The translations under genes and the position numbers were made by a program. Of a DNA stretch of 64,000 bases, positions 16,211 through 26,046 are shown in pieces; the first letter of the stretch is position 1, and each line of letters begins with the position of its first letter. The DNA is from Lachnoclostridium sp. UBA1175 (lineage in GTDB: Bacteria > Bacillota > Clostridia > Lachnospirales > Lachnospiraceae). Where the stretch lies: positions 62,001 through 126,000 of the forward strand of contig DBYX01000023.1 in assembly GCA_002311665.1 (NCBI GenBank), read 5' to 3'. The notes below the pieces were generated by a model. The model ran no database searches. It was not told the origin of the DNA and was given only the letters and a program-made list of their open reading frames with translations.

Positions 16211-18703
16211 TCATATTACTTTGAAGTACGTAAGCACCACTCTCCGCAGCAGCCCCGCCTCCGCGAGCGCCTCCCTCCGGATCGAGCGGTACAGGCGGAT
16301 CGCACGCTTGCGGTCCTCCTCCGTCAGCTGCTCCCCGGAGTACGCTGCCCGGTTGCCCGCGGACAGCAGCCAGTCAAGCTCCTCCGCGTGCCCGTACGCT
16401 TCCTTCGCCCGGCCGATGTACGCGGAGTCCGCCTCACACCGCACGTACGCAAGTCCCCGCAGCCGGAGTGCGCGTCCGATGTCGCGGCACACATAGATGA
16501 ACGCCTTGTTGACATCCGAACGGTACTCGTATTTGCGGCGGATCCTCTGTTTGTGCGTATACCGGATCCCGATCACCGCGACAGGCGCCGCGATCAGCAC
16601 CAGCACGAGAAGCACCCGCAGAAGCCGGAGCGGATTATCCTCCCTGTCATCCCCGGATCTGTTTTCTCCGGGCGACGGTGTCGACTTCTTTCCGTTGTCC
16701 GGGTTCGGTGTGGGCGTCGCTCCGCCTGGTGTCACCGTTGCCTTCGGCGGTTTCGTGACCGACGGAGTGGGTGTCACATCGGGCTTGCCCGGCGTCAGCG
16801 TCGGCTTCGGAGTCGGATTGCCCTCTCCGATCTTGTTATTGAAATACTCGACCACGGAAGCAAATTCGTACTCGGCCGACGAGTTGGTCACCTCGACCGG
16901 GTACCAGCCGTATCCGTCGAGGAAGATCTCCACCCACGCGTGCGCAAACTGATCCGTCAGTTCAACCATAACGTAGTCTTCGGGACTCATTCCGACACTT
17001 CCGTCGACTTTGTGTTCCATGACGGTTCTGCTTCCGACTTTCGGCGACGAGGCAACAATACCTCCCTCGATCGCGTAGCCTTCGACGTACCGCGCGGGGA
17101 TTCCCAGCGAGCGGAACAGCATAACCGCCGCGCTCGCGAAATACACGCAGTAGCCCTTTTTATTTTCCATAAGGAAGTACTCGATGAAGTCCTCGCCCTC
17201 GGGAAGTTCCCCGGGACGCGTCGTGTATGCGTATCCGTTGTTCAGGAAGTTCTGGACGCGGAGCACGCTCTCCGTCACCGACTCACCGCTTCTCGCCGGC
17301 AACATGCCCTTCACGCGGCTGCACGAGTCGGGGATGGTCAGATAGTTTGCGTACACATAATTGCGGTACTCTCCAAGCACCTGCGCGATGTCTCTGTCGA
17401 TCGGGAGGTCCGTGATCCCAAGATCGTACTGACTCTTCGCGTATGCCGCGCTTGCGGGAAGCCGGGTCCAGTTGTAGTAACACATCACCGTATAGCGGTG
17501 CTCCCTCGACGTGCGGAACACGGGATATCCCTCCGCCGTCAGCTTTACCTCGCTCAATTCCGGATACACCGAGTGATACGGGAGCGGCACATACCCGTCC
17601 AGCCGGTACATATTAACGTCGATTGACGCCCTGCTCAGCACAAAATGTACCCGGTCGGCCGGGGCACCCTGATACTCCGTATAGTACTTCTCCAGCCTGG
17701 TGGGAAGCTCCGCCATCGTCAGGAAGCTCCGGTCCCCCTCCTCATAGTGGAAGCCGTCGACCGCATTCCACTGCGTGCCCGCGTACACGCCGTACGCACC
17801 GGTACGCAGGTAAAGCATCCCGTAGTCCTTCGGGAGCGTCACGGTTCCGACCACCTGCGTGCTGTATTGAAGGCGCCCCGACTTCGGCAGCCTGCCGCCG
17901 CTCAGTCCGAAGACATCCGACGTGTCGGGACCATTTACCGAGTGACCGAACAGCATCGGAAAATGCTCCGACAGATAGTTTCCGATCACCAGTCTTCCCT
18001 TCCAGTCACGCAGCTTGCTGTCGTAGAGATCGTCGGTCACGATCAGACACGACACAAGAAGCATCCCCGCGATCAGCCCCGCCGTGATCACGCGGAATCT
18101 CACGCCCGCCGTAACGCGCAACCCGTACGACTCCCCTGTCATCAGGAAGTAAACAACCAGCCCTGCGTATATGCAGAAGAAAATGATTGGGCAGAACGCG
18201 TCCACGAGGATGGCCACCCAGGGGAAGAGGAACGAGACCGCAAGCCACGGGATCCACGTGTGTCCCTCGGTCGCGGAGTCGCTCATGATCAGCAAAGCGA
18301 CGGTGGGAAGCAGAAGGAGCAGAAGCAGTCCGACTTCGCTCACCGAAGCGTCCTCGTAAAGCTCGATCCCCGTGTGATAGTAGTTGTTGATGGCTTCGGC
18401 AAGCGCGTCAAAGCACCTGTGGAAGCCGGACAGAGTCACCTCGCGCCCGATCAATGCCGCCGCAACGACCGCCGCGACAACGGCGATGCGCGCTATGTTC
18501 CTTGTCCTCGCAGACCCGTAGGACAACATTTTCAGCACTATGGCCGGGAGCGCGGAGACCGGCAGCAATGCGAGCGGAATATCCACGCCGCACGAGTCGA
18601 ACAGGATCCATACGGGAAGCCAGGCGGCTACCCACGCGATCAGTGTCCGCATCAGATAATCGGCGACGGAAAATTGTTTCGTCCGCTTCTGATAACCCGC
18701 CAT
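16211..18703 (-). CDS. Multi-span membrane protein with transglutaminase-like domain
   Basis: 830 residues. About seven membrane helices fill the first ~210 residues, followed by a large extracellular region with a transglutaminase/protease-like core. The catalytic Cys lies in GYCVYFASAAVMLFRSLGIP, His in QFAHAWVEIFLDGYGW and Asp/Val in the WYPVEVT strand. A Thr/Pro linker (PTPKPTLTPGKPDVTPTPS) leads to a final membrane helix and a cytosolic tail. With moxR and the DUF58 gene it forms a widespread three-gene set whose cell role is unsettled. AAAGGAGG lies 5 nt before the ATG at 18703. Confidence 0.9.
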   Translation of the reverse strand: MAGYQKRTKQFSVADYLMRTLIAWVAAWLPVWILFDSCGVDIPLALLPVSALPAIVLKMLSYGSARTRNIARIAVVAAVVAAALIGREVTLSGFHRCFDALAEAINNYYHTGIELYEDASVSEVGLLLLLLLPTVALLIMSDSATEGHTWIPWLAVSFLFPWVAILVDAFCPIIFFCIYAGLVVYFLMTGESYGLRVTAGVRFRVITAGLIAGMLLVSCLIVTDDLYDSKLRDWKGRLVIGNYLSEHFPMLFGHSVNGPDTSDVFGLSGGRLPKSGRLQYSTQVVGTVTLPKDYGMLYLRTGAYGVYAGTQWNAVDGFHYEEGDRSFLTMAELPTRLEKYYTEYQGAPADRVHFVLSRASIDVNMYRLDGYVPLPYHSVYPELSEVKLTAEGYPVFRTSREHRYTVMCYYNWTRLPASAAYAKSQYDLGITDLPIDRDIAQVLGEYRNYVYANYLTIPDSCSRVKGMLPARSGESVTESVLRVQNFLNNGYAYTTRPGELPEGEDFIEYFLMENKKGYCVYFASAAVMLFRSLGIPARYVEGYAIEGGIVASSPKVGSRTVMEHKVDGSVGMSPEDYVMVELTDQFAHAWVEIFLDGYGWYPVEVTNSSAEYEFASVVEYFNNKIGEGNPTPKPTLTPGKPDVTPTPSVTKPPKATVTPGGATPTPNPDNGKKSTPSPGENRSGDDREDNPLRLLRVLLVLVLIAAPVAVIGIRYTHKQRIRRKYEYRSDVNKAFIYVCRDIGRALRLRGLAYVRCEADSAYIGRAKEAYGHAEELDWLLSAGNRAAYSGEQLTEEDRKRAIRLYRSIRREALAEAGLLRRVVLTYFKVI

Positions 18704-18785
18704 GACTTCCTCCTTTCCTATCCCTTGGGATATCATAAACCGCAGCCGCGCCCTCAGACGCCCGCGGTGTGTATCATACTCAGCG

Positions 18786-19997
18786 TCAGAAATCCCCCGC
18801 GGCGTTCAGGTCCTCCTGCTCACGGCCCGTGCGAATGATCTGCACTCTCGTGCCGTCCTCACGCATCCGCACCCCGCCGTGCCCGGCGTCGCCGGTCACC
18901 TCGTAGATCGTCACAAGCGACTCGTAACGCACCTGCCGAAGCCCCTCGTCGGCGCACGGTGTGATCTCCGTCGTCACGTACAGGATGTTGCGGTACCGCT
19001 CCCCGGCGAACCGGCTTGCGTACTGCGCCGTGACCGACTCCTGCCTCGGGATCGGCCGCATCTCGAAAATCTGTGTCAGAGCGAGCAGAAAATCCTCCTC
19101 CGACTCGATGCGGTTGCGCCACGCGCACCGCCCCGACTCCTCCCCGTCGAAATCGTTCATCCAGGCGAGGTAGAAAACCTTATGCCCGGCGATCAGCGTC
19201 CTCGCCAGCGACGACACGGTCGTCATCAATGTATCGTACAGCTCCTCCCCGTCTCTGTGGGGAAGCTCATAGCAGTCCAGCATAAGAAGCGTCGCCGTGT
19301 CAACCGGCAGTCCGAGCTCCTTGACGATCAGCTCGTCACGCACCGCCGTAAGGTTCCAGTGGATCCGGTTCTGCTTGTCGCCCGGCCGATATTCACGGAC
19401 GCCGAACAGCTCCGAGGGGTCGTCTCCGGGTCGGGTTTTGGAATACTCCTCCTCCGCGATATACGCGAAGGGATTTTCCCGCACCGGCAGCGTCGCGATC
19501 TCCACATTGTCCGGATAGACATCGAACACCGTGACCGCATTTTCGATCCGCGCGTGCGTCGAGAAGAGTCCGAACGGCGCGAACAGCCGCACCGAGCGCA
19601 GCGTCAGCTGCAGTCTTCCGCAGTGTGTCACATACATCGCCATATCGCTGCGGCTCTTGGATTTGCCGGAGACCGCCACATTTTTCTTCATCGTCTCCTT
19701 CCGCCGGAAGAGCACGTCCTCATTGGTCACCGTGATCCCGACGTTGCCGCACGGAAGGAAGCCATGGTTCGTGAGAAGAATGTGAAAGCGGAATTCCTCG
19801 CCGGAGTGGCAGGCTTCCGTATCCGCGTGCAGCGTGGCGACGAAGCGTCTGCGGAATAAAAACACAGAAAAAAGGCTGACGACCGGAACCATCAGCCCGA
19901 ACACAAGCAGCACGACAAATACGCGCTCGGAGAAAACCGAAGCGGACACTGTCAGCACTCCCATTACCACTAAATACAAAAGCCAGTTTACGAGCAT
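18786..19997 (-). CDS. DUF58 domain-containing protein
   Basis: 403 residues. Two N-terminal membrane helices (LLYLVVMGVLTVSASVFS and FVVLLVFGLMVPVVSLFSVF) precede a beta-rich part and the DUF58 signature VREYRPGDKQNRIHWNLTAV. DUF58 proteins often carry a degenerate von Willebrand A fold and work with MoxR ATPases. The gene lies between moxR (33 bp) and the transglutaminase gene (82 bp). Confidence 0.9.
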   Translation of the reverse strand: MLVNWLLYLVVMGVLTVSASVFSERVFVVLLVFGLMVPVVSLFSVFLFRRRFVATLHADTEACHSGEEFRFHILLTNHGFLPCGNVGITVTNEDVLFRRKETMKKNVAVSGKSKSRSDMAMYVTHCGRLQLTLRSVRLFAPFGLFSTHARIENAVTVFDVYPDNVEIATLPVRENPFAYIAEEEYSKTRPGDDPSELFGVREYRPGDKQNRIHWNLTAVRDELIVKELGLPVDTATLLMLDCYELPHRDGEELYDTLMTTVSSLARTLIAGHKVFYLAWMNDFDGEESGRCAWRNRIESEEDFLLALTQIFEMRPIPRQESVTAQYASRFAGERYRNILYVTTEITPCADEGLRQVRYESLVTIYEVTGDAGHGGVRMREDGTRVQIIRTGREQEDLNAAGDF

Positions 19998-20030
19998 ACG
20001 CTCCCCCCTGCATCCCGCAACGACGGTCTC

Positions 20031-20996
20031 CTATGCGAACAACCTCGGCGGCACCACGCTAGCGAGCACCTGCCCCGCGATCGTCTGCTCGCTGACGCGG
20101 TTCATGCGCGCCACCGGCGTGAGCAGCATGCGGTGCGCGGTCGTCACGGCGAAGATCTTGGCGATATCCTCGGGGATCACGTATCCGCGTCCCTCGATCA
20201 GCGCGTTCGCCTTCGCCATCGCGATCACGGCCAGCGAACCGCGCGGGCTGATCCCGAGCGAGAGCATATCGTGGCTGCGCGTCGCGTTTACGAGCTCCGT
20301 GACATAATTATACAGACGGTCGTCCACCGTAACCTCCTCCGCCATACGGCGAAGCATGAGAAGATCCACCGCCGACATAACGGTCTGGACGCTGTCCAGA
20401 GGGTTGCCGGAGCGACGGTCTTTCATCATGCGGATCTCCTGGTCCTCGGAAGGGTATCCGATGCTCACGCGGATCATAAAACGGTCCAGCTGCGAGTCGG
20501 GAAGCATCTGCGTTCCCGCGGCTCCGACAGGATTTTGCGTCGCGATGACGATGAACGGCTGCGGAACCCTGCGGGTGATACCGTCCACCGTGACGGTCCC
20601 CTCCTCCATCACCTCCAGAAGCGCCGACTGCGTCTTCGAGGAGGTACGGTTGATCTCGTCCGCGAGGAACAGGTTGCACATCACGCTTCCGGGCACGTAT
20701 TCCTTCGCGCCCGTCTCACGATTGTACACGCAAAATCCGACGACATCGGACGGCATTACGTCCGGTGTGAACTGCGTTCTGTGGTACTCCATTCCCATCA
20801 CGCGCGAGATCGCTACGGCCAGCGTCGTCTTGCCCACGCCGGGCACATCCTCCATCAGGACGTGTCCGCCGGCAAGGATCGCCGTGAGGACGTGCCGGAT
20901 GACCTGTGGCTTGCCCACAACGGCCTTGGCAATCTCCGCCTCCGTGCGCGCCAGCGCTCCGTACAGTTGCTGTATGTTCTGATTATCCAAACCCAT
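20031..20996 (-). CDS. MoxR family AAA+ ATPase
   Basis: 321 residues. Walker A DVPGVGKTT (about 49-57), Walker B LFLADEINR and sensor 1 VIATQNPVG are clear, with the C-terminal lid containing GISPRGSLAVI. MoxR ATPases are thought to act as chaperones assembling vWA-type or metal-cofactor complexes. It heads the moxR-DUF58-transglutaminase operon. Confidence 0.93.
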   Translation of the reverse strand: MGLDNQNIQQLYGALARTEAEIAKAVVGKPQVIRHVLTAILAGGHVLMEDVPGVGKTTLAVAISRVMGMEYHRTQFTPDVMPSDVVGFCVYNRETGAKEYVPGSVMCNLFLADEINRTSSKTQSALLEVMEEGTVTVDGITRRVPQPFIVIATQNPVGAAGTQMLPDSQLDRFMIRVSIGYPSEDQEIRMMKDRRSGNPLDSVQTVMSAVDLLMLRRMAEEVTVDDRLYNYVTELVNATRSHDMLSLGISPRGSLAVIAMAKANALIEGRGYVIPEDIAKIFAVTTAHRMLLTPVARMNRVSEQTIAGQVLASVVPPRLFA

Positions 20997-21103
20997 GGTA
21001 TTGTTCTCCCGTTATCTTCCGTCCGCGTACCGCGCGCGGGCACTGCTGCTGCGACGTCCCGCCGTGCGTCATTCGCGCAACGCCCATTGTATCATATTTG
21101 CGC

Positions 21104-21150
21104 GGAAAATAAAAGCCCCCGGGGTCTGCGAGCGCAGATCCCGGGGATCG
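21104..21150 (-). terminator. Terminator of the zinc-ribbon membrane protein gene
   Basis: A 14-bp stem, 21117-21130 with 21133-21146 (CGCAGATCCCGGGG on the plus strand), is followed on the minus strand by GCTTTTATTTT. Confidence 0.85.
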
Positions 21151-21173
21151 CAATTTCTTCGGTTATGCTGTAA

Positions 21174-21701
21174 TTACTTCAGGATGCGGATCTTGCCGAT
21201 GAAAGGAAGTTCCTTCGCCTTACCGTTGTTCGCATTCATAATACCGATGACCATATATCCGAGGCCACAGAGATACAGAAGGAACGACAGATAGCGGATG
21301 ATCGGAAGAGCCACCAGGATCGAAGCGATGATCCAGCAGATGAACAGTACCAGACCCTGGTTCGCATGGAACTTAGCGAACTTCGACTGCGGAGCAGTGA
21401 AAAGCGGGATCAGGAACAGGATCCAGAGATAGGAAAGCAGCGCCGTCGACTTGTTCGCAGCGATGTCCGCGGGATCCATCTCAGCCGTGAAATCCGGCGT
21501 GTTTGTAATCATATCGGTAAAACTGTTGCCGCTCTGCTGCTGAGGCTCTGCCTGATACTGAGGCTGAGGAGCTGCCTGAGGAGCAACCTGGGGAGCAGCC
21601 TGAGGGGCCTGCTGAGGAGCTACGCCCTGCTGAGCACCGCAAGCGGGGCAGAATGTTGCGCCGTCCTGAATCTGAGCGCCGCACTGATTGCAAAATGCCA
21701 T
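21174..21701 (-). CDS. Zinc-ribbon, DUF4870-like membrane protein
   Basis: 175 residues. An N-terminal zinc ribbon (CNQCGAQIQDGATFCPACG, CxxC-x13-CxxC) is followed by a Gln/Ala/Pro-rich linker (about 26-55) and a C-terminal membrane domain with the motif KFAKFHANQGLVLFICWII, typical of DUF4870-type proteins. Function unknown. The gene is monocistronic; a palindrome covers its -10 box. Confidence 0.8.
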   Translation of the reverse strand: MAFCNQCGAQIQDGATFCPACGAQQGVAPQQAPQAAPQVAPQAAPQPQYQAEPQQQSGNSFTDMITNTPDFTAEMDPADIAANKSTALLSYLWILFLIPLFTAPQSKFAKFHANQGLVLFICWIIASILVALPIIRYLSFLLYLCGLGYMVIGIMNANNGKAKELPFIGKIRILK

Positions 21702-21785
21702 ATTCGTATCCTCCTGAAATCGTAGAATAGTTTAGATTTCTCTTTCTTTTCGTACGTCGCCGGCCCGGACAATCTCCGCACAAAC

Positions 21786-21827
21786 ATACTTGTAAGCAAG
21801 TATAGTCTATTTTTCGGCAAAAGTAAA
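21786..21827 (-). promoter_or_regulatory. Promoter with overlapping palindromic operator
   Basis: TTTACT (21822-21827), 17 bp, TATACT (21799-21804) on the minus strand. ATACTTG (21786-21792) and CAAGTAT (21797-21803) form a perfect dyad around TAAG that covers the -10 box and start site, the position of a repressor operator. Confidence 0.6.
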
Positions 21828-21854
21828 CCCAAACGCATAAAAAATTACAGATTA

Positions 21855-23354
21855 TTACAGATTATAATACTTTTTATACTTCTCGCGGAAATACCGAAGC
21901 AACGGCTCCGCCGTGGCCTCGCGGCCGCACACCTCGCGAAGCACTTCTTTCGGCCGGCGGGTGCTTCCGTACTGATGAATGTTGCGGTTGAGCCATCCGC
22001 GGATCTCGCCGATCCTGCCCGCCGCAAGAAGCTCATCAACCGACCCGAGCTCCGCCTCCATTGCCTCAAGGAACATTCCGTCGTAGATGCTTCCGAGCAG
22101 ATACGTCGGAAAATACCCGAATGATCCGTCGCTCCAGTGCATATCCTGCAGGATGCCCTCCGCATCGTTCGCGGGAACCACCCCGAGGTACTCCTCCATT
22201 TTCCGGTTCCAAAGCGCCGGAAGCTCCGCCACACTGACGCCTTCGCGGAAAATTGCCTTCTCCACCTCGTAGCGCAGGATGACGTGCAGGCAGTAGGTCA
22301 CCTCGTCCGCCGCCGTGCGGATCATGCTTGCGCGCACGTGGTTGATCTCACGCGCGAACTCCTCGAGTGAGATGTCCGCAAGCTCCGGCTGAAGCTTCTG
22401 CACATCCGCGTAGATCGGGCGCCAGAAGTTGATGTTTCTGCCGAGGATGTTTTCAAAGAAGCGCGACTGGCTCTCGTGAATTCCGAGGTAACGACAACCG
22501 CCTGCTACCGTGCCCGCCAGCTTCGGCGCGACATTTTGCTCGAAGATCGCGTGCCCGCCCTCGTGGATGGCCGAGAACATCGGATCGATCGCGTTGTCCT
22601 CGCGGAAATGGTTGGTAACACGCACGTCGGTCGCCGAGAGATCAAGCGTGAACGGATGCTCCGATTCGCCGACGGTTCCCTTCGACCAGTCGAATCCGAT
22701 ATAGGTGAGAAGAAGCTTCTGCACCTTGCGCTGCGCGTCGAGATCGTAGGTGACACGGAATTTCGTATCGTCCGGCTGCTCCGCCGCAAGGATGCTGTGC
22801 ACAAGCGGCACAAGTCCCTCCTTCAGCTCTCCGAACACTCTGTCGATCGTCGCCGAATCCATTCCCTTCTCGTAGTCATCCAGCAGCGCATCGTAGATCT
22901 CCAGCTCGGGGTGCGTGTAGGACTTCACCTCGCGCGTGAGGGCGATCAGTTTCTCGAGATGCGGTGCGAAGATCGAGTAGTCGGAGTTCTTCTTGGCCTC
23001 CTCCCACGCGCGCTCCGAGGCGGTCTGCGCCGCTACCATGCGGGAAAACAATTCCTCCGGGATGCGGCGGTCGCGCTCCTGCTCCTCGCGCATCGTCTTT
23101 ACGATAAAACGCCAGTCGTCATCCAACTGCTCCCACTCTTCGGGAGCCGAGAGCTCCTGCAGCAACTCGTAAAGCTCGTCCGAGGTGCTGATGCGGAACG
23201 CCTCCGTCTGATAGTGTTCCGTCGCCTCCGCGTGGCCCTCAAAGCCGCCCTCCGGCATTATGGTACGCATATCCCAGTACAGCAGCTCGCTGATCATATA
23301 CAGACGATTGAGCTGCGCCAGTGTTTCCTTCAATTTTGCCAATCTGTCGCTCAT
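21855..23354 (-). CDS. M32 family (Taq-type) metallocarboxypeptidase
   Basis: 499 residues, the normal length for this cytosolic zinc carboxypeptidase, which removes C-terminal residues from peptides. The zinc site is HEGGH (264-268), with Glu294 in the following GIHESQSRFFENILGRN block. Other family blocks are MHWSDGSFGYFPTYLLGS and YDALLDDYEKG. It is monocistronic, with a promoter about 130 nt upstream. Confidence 0.96.
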   Translation of the reverse strand: MSDRLAKLKETLAQLNRLYMISELLYWDMRTIMPEGGFEGHAEATEHYQTEAFRISTSDELYELLQELSAPEEWEQLDDDWRFIVKTMREEQERDRRIPEELFSRMVAAQTASERAWEEAKKNSDYSIFAPHLEKLIALTREVKSYTHPELEIYDALLDDYEKGMDSATIDRVFGELKEGLVPLVHSILAAEQPDDTKFRVTYDLDAQRKVQKLLLTYIGFDWSKGTVGESEHPFTLDLSATDVRVTNHFREDNAIDPMFSAIHEGGHAIFEQNVAPKLAGTVAGGCRYLGIHESQSRFFENILGRNINFWRPIYADVQKLQPELADISLEEFAREINHVRASMIRTAADEVTYCLHVILRYEVEKAIFREGVSVAELPALWNRKMEEYLGVVPANDAEGILQDMHWSDGSFGYFPTYLLGSIYDGMFLEAMEAELGSVDELLAAGRIGEIRGWLNRNIHQYGSTRRPKEVLREVCGREATAEPLLRYFREKYKKYYNL

Positions 23355-23492
23355 ACTTTTTCCTCCATGTTATCCGGCCCGCGCCTTATGTGTGCGTTCC
23401 CGCGCAAACCGACTTTAAAAAATTGTATCACTTAAAAACAGGAAAGTAAATTCACACTTTGGCTGTTTTGTCCGTATGTTTTTCGCCGTTTC

Positions 23493-23521
23493 GTATTAAC
23501 CGGGGTGGCTGTAACGGTCAA
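23493..23521 (-). promoter_or_regulatory. Candidate promoter of the M32 carboxypeptidase gene
   Basis: TTGACC (23516-23521), 17 bp, TAATAC (23493-23498) on the minus strand. The leader is about 130 nt and shows no known riboswitch. Two similar CCGGGG..TGTAACGG words lie nearby (about 23500-23517 and 23561-23577). Confidence 0.45.
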
Positions 23522-23669
23522 CTTGTCAACTTGAAAGTTGTCCGGCTGTTTCTGTTATTTCGCCGGGGTTGTAACGGAGTGACAAGCCTGCAAATAAATT
23601 CCGATATTTCGAGGTCTTCCACCCTCGACACGCTCATAGTATAACACAGGTTTTGACTTAAGCGTGAAA

Positions 23670-23707
23670 TATAAAAAATGGCATGATCCGAAGACCATGC
23701 CATTTTC
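23670..23707 (-). terminator. Terminator of the anchored surface protein gene
   Basis: ATGGCATG (23678-23685) pairs with CATGCCAT (23696-23703); TTTTTTATATTT follows on the minus strand. Confidence 0.8.
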
Positions 23708-23742
23708 CAAATCTATTGAACTTTCTTTTGTTATGGTTCCTA

Positions 23743-26046
23743 TTACCGCTCAACTCTGCGAGCTGCCGCTTCCTCCTGCTGTCTGCGAACGATCAATACG
23801 ACCGTAGCAGCGCAGATCAGCACGAGCCACCAGATCAACAAGCCGGGATCACCGGTTCTCGGTGAAATAGGCTGGTCGGGATCTTTGTTATCCGGATCGT
23901 CCGGAGTATCCGGTTCATCCTGATTCTGAGGATCGTCGGGATTCTGCGGATCGTCAGGGTTCTGCGGATCGTCGGGGTTCTGCGGATCGTCAGGGTCCAG
24001 CGGATCGTCGGGGTCCTTAGGATCATCCGGGTCCTTAGGATCATCCGGGTCCTTAGGATCATCCGGGTCCTTAGGATCGTCCGGATCCTTAGGATCATCC
24101 GGATCCTTAGGATCGTCCGGATCCTTAGGATCTTCAGGATCCTTGGGATCTTCGGGGTCCTTGGGATCTTCGGGATCCTTGGGATCTTCAGGATCCTTAG
24201 GATCGTCAGGATCCTTAGGATCATCCGGATTTGTAGCTCCCTTGATCGCAAACTTCTCGGTATTGGTACCGCCCTTGTACTCTTCAGTTTCCTTGATGAT
24301 TACGCGTACTTCGTACTCGCCCGCTTCCGTCGGTACTTCCGTCGTGTAAGCGTCGTCCTCCTCGTCCGCCTTCTTGTATTCGATGATGACGTCGTCCGCA
24401 TCCAGCTCGATCTCGTTGCCGTCCTCGTCCGTCACGGTCACCGTCGCCGGCTTCTCCGTCCCGTCATACTCGCTGTCCTCGGCATCAATGTTGATGACGA
24501 TGTCCTTCTTCTTCTCGTTTACAAAGGAAGGAAAATCCTTGCTGTACTTACTGTCCGATTCCGTCGACTTCTTATAATAGGAAACCAGCTCGCCGGTTCC
24601 GGTCTTCTTGTCGCGCTCGATCTTGCAGTCGACGACCTTGGTATCCGTCTTGTAGCCCGCAGGCGCGGCGGTCTCCTTCAGCTTGTACTGCATCGTATCC
24701 TCGCCGGACGCGAGGGTTACGTCAAATGTAACGACGGCGCGCGCATTTTCCGCATCCCAACTCAGCGATTTCGAAGCGATCTTCGTGATGCCGTCCGCCG
24801 CATACAGTGTGAACTGCGTCGCAGCAAGGAGCGCATTTCTCTCAGCCGCGGACATCGAAGCAAGGTCCGCTCCCTCGTACGTCTTAATCAGAGAGATCGA
24901 AGCCGTCCTGTCGAGAGACTTTGCCTGAGGCAGGTTGTAAGGGTTGATGCGGTGGGACTCACTCGTGATGTCACCCTTGGCAACCACCGCAAGACCGTTG
25001 ATACCCTTGCTCGTCACCTCTGCATAAGGAGCCATGATCGTTCCGATGAAGGTATCGCTGATCGTGATCTTTCCGTGATAGCAGCCGTCCTCGCTCGTGG
25101 AATCGTAAATATTCCAGTAGATGCGGTTGTTGTCCGTTCCGTACAGGTTCTCACCGAGAGCGACTTTGTTGCGTTCGTTGATGGAACCGTAGTAAAGCAG
25201 ATCGCCCTGCATCGTAAAATTCTTCGCGCCTGCCATATCCACATTGATCAGAAGGCCGGAGGTCGCATTTCTCGGGAACAGAACTCTCAGCGGAGTTCTC
25301 GAAAGTCTGGAAAGTCTCGACGCGGGAACATCCACAACCGTGAGTCCGGAAGTCGCCTTGACCTCGATCCTGCAGTTGTTATCCTGCAGTGTCACGGCAA
25401 CATCATTGTTGCTCGCCGTACTGCTGTTCACCTTGAGCGTGGGATTGATCTCGGCAAGCTGTCTGCTGTAATAGCCGAAACTCTCCTGCATGTTCTCGAT
25501 ATCGAGATACTTGCGTGTCGCAGTATCCTGAACGACGTTTTTGCTGCCCTTGAGGCAATGACCGTTCAGTGTCGTGTACTCGTCTGATCCCGCGTGGAAG
25601 GTTCCTACATTGACACCGGAGCCGATCGCCAGCGTATCCTTGCCGTTGCCGAATACGATGACACCCATATTTTGTTCCGTCGTATGGTGTTGGTTGAGGT
25701 TTTCAAACTCGCGGATATAGATTGCCATCGTCTCCCCGGACGCCAGATAGGCCTTCCGGATGGAGCATTCGTTCTGATATCTGTCCTGGGGACTGCCGGC
25801 ACTGTTCAAAACAGCCGTCAAAATGTTGGTGTGCTGGTGTCCTTCGAGTTTCAGATGCTCGTGAGCGATCAATCCGAACGAGTTCATCAGATCGTTCACA
25901 TCCTCAATTTCAGTAGATACTACATATGTAGTATCACTCCCTGCTGCCCTTGCGACTTTCAATGGCGAGATCCATTCCGGAAACGTCATCAAAACCAACG
26001 CAAAAGCCAAGAAGACGCTAATCCCCCTCTTGAAACGTCTACGCAT
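23743..26046 (-). CDS. Sortase-anchored surface protein with choice-of-anchor A and Asp-Pro repeats
   Basis: 767 residues. A signal peptide (about 1-35) is followed by a choice-of-anchor A-like domain (NSFGLIAHEHLKLEG..., residues ~50-370), then a SpaA/Cna-B-like domain (LIKTYEGADL to CKIERDKK) and a second Ig-like segment. Next come about twenty copies of a six-residue DPDDPK-type repeat. The C-terminus carries a sortase signal SPRTGDP, one membrane helix and an Arg-rich tail. An (S/N)PxTG signal is used by clostridial class B-type sortases. A role in adhesion is inferred. Strong TATCAT-type promoter candidates lie about 150 nt upstream. Confidence 0.88.
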   Translation of the reverse strand: MRRRFKRGISVFLAFALVLMTFPEWISPLKVARAAGSDTTYVVSTEIEDVNDLMNSFGLIAHEHLKLEGHQHTNILTAVLNSAGSPQDRYQNECSIRKAYLASGETMAIYIREFENLNQHHTTEQNMGVIVFGNGKDTLAIGSGVNVGTFHAGSDEYTTLNGHCLKGSKNVVQDTATRKYLDIENMQESFGYYSRQLAEINPTLKVNSSTASNNDVAVTLQDNNCRIEVKATSGLTVVDVPASRLSRLSRTPLRVLFPRNATSGLLINVDMAGAKNFTMQGDLLYYGSINERNKVALGENLYGTDNNRIYWNIYDSTSEDGCYHGKITISDTFIGTIMAPYAEVTSKGINGLAVVAKGDITSESHRINPYNLPQAKSLDRTASISLIKTYEGADLASMSAAERNALLAATQFTLYAADGITKIASKSLSWDAENARAVVTFDVTLASGEDTMQYKLKETAAPAGYKTDTKVVDCKIERDKKTGTGELVSYYKKSTESDSKYSKDFPSFVNEKKKDIVINIDAEDSEYDGTEKPATVTVTDEDGNEIELDADDVIIEYKKADEEDDAYTTEVPTEAGEYEVRVIIKETEEYKGGTNTEKFAIKGATNPDDPKDPDDPKDPEDPKDPEDPKDPEDPKDPEDPKDPDDPKDPDDPKDPDDPKDPDDPKDPDDPKDPDDPKDPDDPLDPDDPQNPDDPQNPDDPQNPDDPQNQDEPDTPDDPDNKDPDQPISPRTGDPGLLIWWLVLICAATVVLIVRRQQEEAAARRVER
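23890..24234. repeat. 18-bp tandem repeat encoding DPDDPK
   Basis: About nineteen near-identical 18-bp units, with Asp/Glu variants at the third position and Lys, Leu or Gln at the sixth. They sit in the wall-spanning stalk of the surface protein. Such arrays can change length by slippage or recombination without breaking the frame. Confidence 0.9.

Noticed and set aside
16202..17626. 474-codon plus-strand frame opposite the transglutaminase gene
   Set aside because: Arg/His/Val-rich shadow of the GC-rich minus-strand gene with no ribosome-binding site or family match.
24000..24200. CRISPR-like array of 18-bp repeats
   Set aside because: Units are contiguous without spacers and encode a regular Asp/Pro/Lys peptide in frame within a surface protein.
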